DNA of 6,989 nucleotides, taken from NCBI GenBank assembly GCA_937934635.1, contig CALGZD010000113.1, forward strand, positions 1 to 6,989, in the 5' to 3' direction. Shown here one piece after another: positions 1-4,407 of the stretch (position 1 is its first letter; each line of letters begins with the position of its first letter). Position numbers and translations under genes: made by a program. The stretch is from an uncultured Deinococcales bacterium (lineage in GTDB: Bacteria > Deinococcota > Deinococci > Deinococcales > Trueperaceae). The notes under the pieces are model-generated. The model saw only the letters and a program-made list of their open reading frames with translations. It made no database searches and was not told the origin of the DNA.

Positions 1-131
1 GTAGATATGGCAGCGTACCTCACTCAGGTTTTGGCATTGGTTTGGAAAGAACATTGGCATGGATTACGGGTATTCACCACTTACGTGAAGTTATTCCATT
101 TCCTCGTATGCTTACAAGAATGTATCCATAA
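1..131 (+). CDS. asnS: Asparaginyl-tRNA synthetase, C-terminal end (partial)
   Basis: This is the last 42 codons of a gene entering from the left; the first complete codon starts at 3 and the TAA stop is 129-131. The peptide begins [17 protein letters not shown] and ends [20 protein letters not shown] is class II aminoacyl-tRNA synthetase motif 3, whose Arg contacts ATP, and [11 protein letters not shown] plus the PFPR...YP end is typical of bacterial AsnRS, which charges tRNA-Asn with asparagine in the cytosol. An archaeal-type AspRS is the main alternative; the RYGSVPH run and the TRMYP end favour AsnRS. A different frame is open across the same bases (7-210), but only frame 3 carries recognisable protein. 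No U-tract terminator follows closely; the nearest strong structure is the hairpin at 327-373. Confidence 0.9.
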   Translation, partial: RYGSVPHSGFGIGLERTLAWITGIHHLREVIPFPRMLTRMYP

Positions 132-155
132 AATATCCATAAAATATCCATATGA
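123..155. repeat. Three tandem 11-bp units over the asnS stop codon
   Basis: TATCCATAAAA occurs at 123-133 and again at 134-144, followed by a diverged third copy TATCCATATGA at 145-155. The first unit encodes the last Tyr-Pro of AsnRS and its TAA stop. The duplication therefore begins inside the coding end and runs into the 3' untranslated region, as replication slippage would produce. Confidence 0.85.
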
Positions 156-326
156 TATTAACAGAACAAACAACATAAGTACGTGTGCAAAATTAAGTTG
201 CATTATTTGACTAGACACTGATTCCCTACAGGACGTCACATCTCCAGTATTTTAGGTGTCAAGATAGTTAAAGCGTTTCCACGTAATGTTGCCCCATACT
301 AAATGAGTTCGTTCCTACTCGTTACG

Positions 327-373
327 AAGCTCGCCGATTAACTGACCTAAGTCAGTTAATCGTGGAAGAGCTT
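327..373. repeat. Long hairpin with a perfect 12-bp stem
   Basis: CGATTAACTGAC (335-346) and GTCAGTTAATCG (351-362) are perfect reverse complements separated by the 4-nt loop CTAA. Outside them AAGCTC (327-332) pairs with GAGCTT (368-373) across a small internal loop. Neither side is followed by a T-run, so it is not a standard intrinsic terminator. It could stabilise or end the asnS mRNA, or be a dyad protein-binding site. The 5' part (ACGAAGCTC, 324-332) can instead pair with GAGTTCGT at 305-312. Confidence 0.8.
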
Positions 374-396
374 ATAATACAAACGCCACTCCAAGT

Positions 397-425
397 AAAA
401 AAGCCCGCCTTTTAAAGACGGACTT
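397..425 (-). terminator. Rho-independent terminator of the 510-residue repeat-protein gene
   Basis: Read on the minus strand, AAGTCCGTC and GGCGGGCTT form a 9-bp stem with two G-U pairs around a 7-nt loop (410-416), followed by a run of six T (complement of 397-402). It lies 34 bp past the stop codon at 459-461. Confidence 0.88.
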
Positions 426-458
426 ACAACATTGTTCATTAAATTTATTTTACAAATC

Positions 459-1991
459 TTAGTGACTGTGATCTGCGTTTGTATGATCAGTGTTTACTAC
501 ATGATTGCCATGAACATCATGTCCATCACGGTCGTAACCAGAAGCATTGAAGCCTGCTGCGTTATAACCTTCACGGTCGAAACCAGACATGTTGTAACCA
601 TTTAAATCATAGCCTTCACGATCATAACCAGATACGTCATATCCAGCGCAGTCATAACCTTCATCATCATAACCATTTGCATGATATAGAGCACCATTAC
701 ATTCAAATTGAGCTACTGACGTTTCAACTACTGTTCCAACAGTAGCTGTCATAGTACCTGCCATAGAGCTACCATCACGGTAAAAACCATATGCATTTAA
801 ACCATTTGCATCATAACCATCACGATCAAAACCATATACATCGTAGCCATATAAGCTATAACCTTCACGGTCGTAACCATTTACATCATAACCAGCACAA
901 TCATAGCCTTCATCATCATAGCCATTAGCATTATAGTTTTCGAACGTGCAATCTACGTGCATCACTGCTGCTGTAAGTTGCTCTTCTAGTCTTTGCTCTA
1001 CTTTAACAACTTCAACTGACGCTATAACTGGTGCTACAACTGGTGCAGGAAAAATTGCTGGTGAAACTTCAAGGACTGGAAGAGATACTGGTGCCACAAC
1101 TGCAATTGGCTCAACAACTGGTTGCATAACTGGTTGCATAACTGGAGCTGCTTCAACAGTAACAGTTACTGGAGGCGCAATAATTGGAGCTAAAGCTACT
1201 GGAGCTGCAACTACTGGAGCCGGAACTACTGGAGCCACAGAAACTGCTGCTACTGGAGCTTGACCATAAGTAAGACCATTACGATCAAAACCTTGAGCAT
1301 TGTAACCATTTGCATCATAGCCAAATAAATCATAACCATTGCGGTCATAACCAGTAAGGCTGAAGCCTGCGCGGTCATAACCTTCACGGTCAAAACCATT
1401 GCAATCAAATCCTGCTGCGTCATAGCCATCTACACCAAAGCCACCTTCAATAGTACAGTTTGGATTTACTTGTACAGTTTGAACAGTACTAACTTGTACT
1501 GGGGCAACTTGAACAGCCTCTACTACTGTTTGAAGTACATTCTCAACAACTGTAGGCGCCGCTACTTGAACTACTGCAGTTTCGCCAAATCTAAGACCAT
1601 TACGATCAAAACCTTGTGCATTGAAACCATTTGCATCATACCCAAAACGGTCAAAACCATTGCGGTCATAACCATATAAGCTAAAACCTGCACGGTCGTA
1701 ACCTTCTCTATCAAACCCATTACAGTCAAATCCTGCTGGGTCGTAACCATCAACACCAAAGCCACCATCGACAGTACAGTTAGAGTTCGTTGTTACTGTT
1801 ACTACATTATTAGCAGATACTACATTGCTAGCAGATACTACATCGTTAGTAGAAGTTGAGAGTGAAGTATTTGAGTTGAAGCTGTAACCATCGTTATTTT
1901 CCTGTGCAGATGCTGTGCTAAAAAATGCTGTACCAAATAGTACTGCGCCTAAACCAAGAACTGCTGCTAATCCTAAAACTTTACTTATCAT
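459..1991 (-). CDS. Secreted four-block G[YF]Dxx pentapeptide-repeat protein, unknown function
   Basis: The product is 510 residues from the ATG at 1991. An in-frame ATG three codons upstream (1998-2000) is rejected because it lies only 2 nt from the GGGAGG ribosome binding site; the chosen start has the same 11-nt spacing as its relative at 3852. Residues 1-29 form a Sec signal peptide: Lys4, a hydrophobic core, then an AxA-type site TASA before Gln30. A Ser/Thr/Asn/Val-rich segment reaches about residue 70. Four domains follow: A (Cys72 to 136), B (Cys179 to 243), C (Cys348 to 411) and D (Cys431 to 495). Each has two Cys 17-18 residues apart and eleven five-residue units such as GYDRE, GFDRN and GYDAN. 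These eight Cys are the only ones in the mature protein, so one disulfide per domain is likely. Between B and C lies about 100 residues rich in Pro, Val and Ala, probably an extended spacer. The tail (490-510) is rich in His, Asn and Asp. I see no catalytic motif, sortase motif or C-terminal membrane anchor. The function and the Pfam family are not known to me. The Asp/Gly periodicity suggests ion binding or a regular solenoid, which is inference. Confidence 0.93.
   Translation of the reverse strand: MISKVLGLAAVLGLGAVLFGTAFFSTASAQENNDGYSFNSNTSLSTSTNDVVSASNVVSANNVVTVTTNSNCTVDGGFGVDGYDPAGFDCNGFDREGYDRAGFSLYGYDRNGFDRFGYDANGFNAQGFDRNGLRFGETAVVQVAAPTVVENVLQTVVEAVQVAPVQVSTVQTVQVNPNCTIEGGFGVDGYDAAGFDCNGFDREGYDRAGFSLTGYDRNGYDLFGYDANGYNAQGFDRNGLTYGQAPVAAVSVAPVVPAPVVAAPVALAPIIAPPVTVTVEAAPVMQPVMQPVVEPIAVVAPVSLPVLEVSPAIFPAPVVAPVIASVEVVKVEQRLEEQLTAAVMHVDCTFENYNANGYDDEGYDCAGYDVNGYDREGYSLYGYDVYGFDRDGYDANGLNAYGFYRDGSSMAGTMTATVGTVVETSVAQFECNGALYHANGYDDEGYDCAGYDVSGYDREGYDLNGYNMSGFDREGYNAAGFNASGYDRDGHDVHGNHVVNTDHTNADHSH
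510..701 (-). repeat. GYDxx block D (Cys cap plus 11 units)
   Basis: This encodes residues 431-495: Cys431, then eleven pentapeptides from 674 down to 510 (GYDDE, GYDCA, GYDVS, GYDRE, GYDLN, and so on, ending GHDVH). The second Cys is in unit 2. It resembles block C most closely in its first four units. The 15-bp DNA period is visible as recurring AACCnTCACGGTCGTAACC-like text on the plus strand. Confidence 0.9.
759..950 (-). repeat. GYDxx block C (Cys cap plus 11 units)
   Basis: This encodes residues 348-411: Cys348, then eleven pentapeptides from 923 down to 759, with Cys365 in unit 2 and the off-pattern GYSLY as unit 5. The last unit (GSSMA) is degenerate. A short linker of about 20 residues, rich in Thr and Val, joins it to block D. 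Confidence 0.9.
1263..1457 (-). repeat. GFDxx block B (Cys cap plus 11 units)
   Basis: This encodes residues 179-243: Cys179, a GGFGVD lead-in, then eleven pentapeptides from 1427 down to 1263, with Cys197 in unit 2 and GFSLT as unit 5. It is nearly identical to block A, which points to a recent duplication. Confidence 0.9.
1584..1778 (-). repeat. GFDxx block A (Cys cap plus 11 units)
   Basis: This encodes residues 72-136: Cys72, GGFGVD, then eleven pentapeptides from 1748 down to 1584, with Cys90 in unit 2, GFSLY as unit 5, and GYDAN then GFNAQ as units 8 and 9. A Val/Gln/Thr-rich linker of about 40 residues joins it to block B. Confidence 0.9.
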
Positions 1992-2001
1992 GGTAATCAT
2001 G

Positions 2002-2019
2002 ACCTCCCTAAAATTTTCT
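2002..2019 (-). promoter_or_regulatory. Leader and ribosome binding site shared with the YARHG gene
   Basis: On the minus strand this reads AGAAAATTTTAGGGAGGT. It matches the leader of the gene starting at 3852 (3863-3880) at 16 of 18 positions. GGGAGG (2003-2008) is an almost full complement of the 16S 3' tail and lies 11 nt from the ATG at 1991. That spacing fixes the start three codons inside the longest reading frame. Confidence 0.8.
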
Positions 2020-2020
2020 C

Positions 2021-2121
2021 TAAGTATCAGTTGTATCAGGTATTAGTACGTCTCCCAACGTTTGCTTTTCTAATACCTTACTTTTCAAAAACCCTTACTT
2101 TTTAAAAACCTCTGATACTTA
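2021..2121. repeat. Inverted 10-mers enclosing a tandem 17-bp repeat
   Basis: TAAGTATCAG (2021-2030) and CTGATACTTA (2112-2121) are perfect reverse complements about 80 bp apart; GTATCAG recurs at 2033-2039. Between them ACCTTACTTTTCAAAAA (2075-2091) is followed directly by CCCTTACTTTTTAAAAA (2092-2108), two 17-bp units differing at two positions. They sit just upstream of the repeat-protein gene and could be regulator sites; no known operator is recognised. Confidence 0.6.
2030..2058 (-). promoter_or_regulatory. Possible promoter of the 510-residue repeat-protein gene
   Basis: On the minus strand TTGGGA (2053-2058) and TACAAC (2030-2035) are separated by 17 bp and would start transcription about 30-35 nt before the start codon at 1991. 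The -10 matches TATAAT at only four of six positions, so this is a weak call. Confidence 0.3.
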
Positions 2122-3005
2122 TGAGATGCCCCGCCCGAATGGATCATCATGATAAAGTCATTACCATGAAGCACCTCTACATCTACGATTATAAGAACTA
2201 TTCCTGTTACAAGCTGAAAGAAAAATGAAGGTGTCACAAAAGTTGCACAACACCCAAAATTACTCATAAAATTATCTTAGTAATACCTAACATTACTTCA
2301 GGTTGCAGAACAATATCTTTTGATTTACGAAGTCTTTAAAAGTAGTAAAATTTAATGATTTGCGTTCAAAATTCACGATAAGAATAATGCGGTTTTAGCC
2401 CTACATATAGAGCTTTTCGCAAAATTTTAGCTTAGTTACATTGATACTGTCATCCAATTTGATATCAGAAATAATGCTTCTTTGGCAAAATGGATATAGC
2501 CAGCTTGACTGCACAACGAAATCATATAATAAGCACCTCAAATAATGCTTTACACCCCTAAAAAACCTGTTTTCAAATATGAGGGTTATGTGCGTAGATA
2601 AACGTTAGGCGGATTCGTATGTTCTTAAAAAAGTGTAGCCCCACCTCAGCTTTCAATCTCGAAGTATTTAGCTATAATACTAAACTGAAAGAAAAAAGTC
2701 ATAATCAATCAGCAGAAAAAGTTGCCTTTAGAACCGAAGGGCACACAAATTACGAAACTTTGCTATGTTTGTGACTATGACATCCATGATTCACTTCGGT
2801 ATAACACGCTAAGGAATGGACACTAAGTTTTGGAGTAATCTTTATGTTATTTATCAGGAAAGCGACAATCCCCTTTATTTGTCTATACAGCTATGACATA
2901 TAGCATTTAACGTTAAGTCGCTACACCACTACACTACTTGCAGGGCATCTTAAAACGACATTTTAAAACGACACTGGCTTACTAGCTCACAGGTTACTAC
3001 ACTAC
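2122..3005. other. Long intergenic stretch without a supported gene
   Basis: Nearly 900 bp (about 1 kb counting the repeats next to the gene start) separate two genes on the same strand. Both strands are broken by stops, and the one longer open frame (2085-2267, minus) has no ribosome binding site and no recognisable protein. I see no tRNA-like or rRNA-like sequence. The only structure noted is the direct repeat TTAAAACGACA at 2950-2960 and 2963-2973. A small RNA or a decayed gene copy cannot be excluded. Confidence 0.55.
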
Positions 3006-3038
3006 AAAAAAAATCCCACCTCTTTCGAGATGGGATTT
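3006..3038 (-). terminator. Strong rho-independent terminator of the YARHG gene
   Basis: On the minus strand AAATCCCATCTC, the loop GAAA and GAGGTGGGATTT form a 12-bp stem with one G-T pair and a stable GNRA-type tetraloop. Eight T follow (complement of 3006-3013). It starts 28 bp past the stop at 3067-3069 and should separate this gene from the next minus-strand gene. Confidence 0.93.
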
Positions 3039-3066
3039 AGGAACTGCGTTTTTACTATCTTAAAAC

Positions 3067-3852
3067 TTAATAACAAATACGCTCTGCACGCTGAATAATC
3101 TTGACATTTTCCATAGCAATTGGGTTTTCAACAACATCTTTTTGAACTCTGTCATTGTTACGTGATCTTGAAATACGTGGATACGCTACCTGATACCAGT
3201 TCTGGTGATCAAAGTAATTGCTTAGCTCTGTATTTACACCAAATCTCCAACCATAACGAGCAAAAATCTCGTTGCGTAGAACGCGAAGCTCTGAGCAGTT
3301 TAAAAAGTTTAGTGAACGACCACTAACTAATTCATTGAGCAAGTCAACACTGTTTACATCTTCATTCACCATTGCATAAGCTAGAATTTCTGCATTACGT
3401 GCAGCAATGCGCTCTTGTTCACGACTCGCTCTTGTTGAACGGTTATTGTTATTTGAACGGTTGCTACTAGATGCAACATGATGTTCATCGTGACTTACGC
3501 CTTCTTCATGGTAGCTATAGTCACCATGTGGATCATAGTGTTCACCGTAAGCATTGTGACCATCTCGATTAAAACCATGGTGATCATTGCCTAAACGATC
3601 ATAGCCGTTACGGTCATAACCAGGACGGTTGTAGCCATCACGGTCATAGCCTTCACGATCATAACCTTCACGGTCGTAACCTTCACGATCATAACCAGCG
3701 TGGTCGTAACCTTCGCAGTCATAGCCTTCAGCATCGTAACCATTGTAGACATACTCATCACCACAACCGTAGTAACCAGTTTCGTGGTGTGCACTTGACA
3801 GTGAAAAGAGTACACCTACTACCAATAAAAATAACGTTACTTTCTGTAACAT
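3067..3852 (-). CDS. Secreted GYDxx-repeat protein with C-terminal YARHG domain
   Basis: The product is 261 residues. Residues 1-21 are a Sec signal peptide (Lys4, a Leu/Val/Phe core, cleavage after SSA21). The mature protein opens with a Cys cap (Cys30), then thirteen pentapeptides at 38-102 (GYDAE, GYDCE with Cys46, GYDHA, GYDRE three times, and so on). Residues 91-125 contain nine His, including HH pairs at 91-92 and 124-125. A Ser/Asn-rich hinge (128-142) leads to a helical segment and a YARHG domain: LRVLRNEIFARYGWRF at 189-204, then YFDHQNWY at 213-220 and the closing N249 to E257 helix. The name motif here is F-A-R-Y-G. YARHG is known as a presumed extracellular bacterial domain of unknown role. 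Cys186 and Cys260 could form a second disulfide that closes the domain. It lies upstream of the four-block relative on the same strand but has its own terminator. No enzymatic motif is visible; binding to ions, envelope polymers or a partner repeat protein is speculation. Confidence 0.95.
   Translation of the reverse strand: MLQKVTLFLLVVGVLFSLSSAHHETGYYGCGDEYVYNGYDAEGYDCEGYDHAGYDREGYDREGYDREGYDRDGYNRPGYDRNGYDRLGNDHHGFNRDGHNAYGEHYDPHGDYSYHEEGVSHDEHHVASSSNRSNNNNRSTRASREQERIAARNAEILAYAMVNEDVNSVDLLNELVSGRSLNFLNCSELRVLRNEIFARYGWRFGVNTELSNYFDHQNWYQVAYPRISRSRNNDRVQKDVVENPIAMENVKIIQRAERICY
3547..3765 (-). repeat. GYDxx block of the YARHG protein (Cys cap plus 13 units)
   Basis: This encodes residues 30-102. 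Thirteen 15-bp units run from 3741 down to 3547. Units 4-6 are all GYDRE and differ at DNA level only in synonymous bases, so expansion here looks recent. The last units lose the pattern and become His-rich (GNDHH, GFNRD, GHNAY). Cys30 and Cys46 are 16 residues apart, close to the 17-18 of the other four blocks. Confidence 0.93.
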
Positions 3853-3862
3853 AAAAGCCTTT

Positions 3863-3880
3863 ACCTCCCAAATATTTTCT
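3863..3880 (-). promoter_or_regulatory. Leader and ribosome binding site of the YARHG gene
   Basis: The minus-strand text AGAAAATATTTGGGAGGT differs at two positions from the leader of the four-block gene (2002-2019). GGGAGG (3864-3869) is 11 nt before the ATG at 3852, the same spacing as in the relative. Confidence 0.82.
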
Positions 3881-3918
3881 AGGTTGTATTTCTAGTTTCT
3901 GTAACATAGTTGCTTTAG

Positions 3919-3947
3919 CTCATATCACCTATATCACCTAGATGTAA
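3919..3947 (-). promoter_or_regulatory. Possible promoter of the YARHG gene, with 9-bp tandem repeat
   Basis: On the minus strand TTACAT (3942-3947) and TATGAG (3919-3924) are 17 bp apart. The spacer and -10 overlap two exact tandem copies of AGGTGATAT (3922-3930 and 3931-3939), which could be a regulator site. The -10 match is four of six, so confidence is low. Confidence 0.3.
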
Positions 3948-3981
3948 CCCTAAAGACTTTGCACTAAACCTCGTGGCGCTA

Positions 3982-4054
3982 GCACTCAAACTAGTGCATA
4001 CTTAAAAAGCTTGTCTTAAGCACTAACAATACCGTTAGTGAAACAACACCGTTA
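3982..4054. repeat. Cluster of short inverted and direct repeats
   Basis: Three dyads follow each other: GCACT/AGTGC (3982-3986, 3993-3997), CTTAA/TTAAG (4001-4005, 4016-4020) and CACTAAC/GTTAGTG (4021-4027, 4034-4040, six-base loop). A direct repeat AACAAYACCGTTA occurs at 4025-4037 and 4042-4054, one 17-bp period apart. They do not match the CIRCE consensus. They lie between divergent promoters; the role is unknown. Confidence 0.6.
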
Positions 4055-4370
4055 TGGTAGCGCTTCGTTAGACAATAGATTCTGAAAAGTAAATTAAGTT
4101 AGTACATTTGCTTATCACATGCTTCCAAGAAAGAAAAATTATTAAGGTGTTATTTCAAAATTATCCAAGATTAACGCTTGGGGAAACGCCAAAATATTAA
4201 GAAAAATAATCAATAGCTAATTTAGAGCTAAGATAGGATTTTCAGGAAAAATAAGTACTTTAAATCGAATCATTTGGGCTGAAAAATAACCTGCCAGATC
4301 GCGATATATACATATACTTCAGCCTCACTTAGCTTTCAAAGCTTAGATTAAGATTGACCACCTTATAAAA
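4055..4370. other. Intergenic stretch upstream of the clpB promoter
   Basis: No gene is supported in this AT-rich stretch. The one item of note is the 13-bp palindrome AGCTTTCAAAGCT at 4331-4343, about 30 bp upstream of the clpB -35 element; it may be an accessory site or chance. Confidence 0.5.
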
Positions 4371-4391
4371 CTTGACAACGCTAGACTCAGA
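4371..4391. promoter_or_regulatory. HAIR-like HspR operator overlapping the clpB promoter
   Basis: CTTGACA (4371-4377), seven bases, then ACTCAGA (4385-4391) matches the HAIR consensus CTTGAGT-N7-ACTCAAG at 10 of 14 arm positions with the exact spacing. It covers the -35 and most of the spacer, so a bound repressor would block RNA polymerase. HspR is a known repressor of clpB and other chaperone genes in Deinococcus and actinobacteria. Confidence 0.6.
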
Positions 4392-4400
4392 TTTTATACT
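4372..4400 (+). promoter_or_regulatory. clpB promoter giving a leaderless transcript
   Basis: A perfect -35 TTGACA (4372-4377), a 17-bp spacer and the -10 TATACT (4395-4400; also a TANNNT match) precede the ATG at 4408 by only 7 nt. Transcription should start at about 4407-4408, so the mRNA begins at or next to the start codon. No Shine-Dalgarno sequence lies upstream of the ATG, which fits. Leaderless genes with such a -10 are common in Deinococcus. Confidence 0.88.
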
Positions 4401-4407
4401 TTAAACT

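Larger units (their letters stand above)
132..458. other. Intergenic region between convergent asnS and the repeat-protein gene
   Basis: This is about 330 bp between two convergent genes. I see no gene with a ribosome binding site here. It holds the rest of the 11-bp tandem repeat, a long hairpin (327-373) and the terminator of the minus-strand gene (397-425). Nothing recognisable lies in 156-300. Confidence 0.7.

Noticed and set aside
7..210. 67-residue open frame on the plus strand starting MAAYLTQVL
   Set aside because: It overlaps the asnS end in another frame; frame 3 carries the clear AsnRS C-terminus and stops at 131.
946..1263. 105-residue Thr/Gly/Ala-rich plus-strand frame
   Set aside because: It is antisense to the Pro/Val/Ala spacer of the four-block protein; its low-complexity composition follows from that spacer's codons.
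1470..1768. Small frames opposite or offset to blocks A and B (1470-1679 plus, 1571-1768 minus)
   Set aside because: They are products of the 15-bp period read in other frames and have no ribosome binding site or recognisable protein.
510..1778. CRISPR-like array or transposon terminal repeats
   Set aside because: The regular repeats are coding, with a 15-bp period in frame and no unique spacers; no transposase or target duplication is visible.
459..1991. Assignment of the GYDxx blocks to EF-hand, MORN or the A[DN]LXX pentapeptide family
   Set aside because: The units lack the 12-residue EF-hand loop, the MORN tryptophan/glycine pattern and the central Leu/Phe of A[DN]LXX repeats.
2085..2267. 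60-residue minus-strand frame with a hydrophobic stretch (MSNFGCCATF...)
   Set aside because: There is no Shine-Dalgarno upstream of 2267, no family resemblance, and its end overlaps the 17-bp tandem repeat; a small membrane peptide is not excluded but not supported.
3591..3815. 74-residue Met/Val/Thr-rich minus-strand frame
   Set aside because: It is an alternative frame of the GYDxx repeat DNA in the YARHG gene.
3961..4040. CIRCE/HrcA operator upstream of clpB
   Set aside because: The GCACT and CACTAAC dyads have 6-bp loops and do not match TTAGCACTC-N9-GAGTGCTAA; they are also over 360 bp from clpB.
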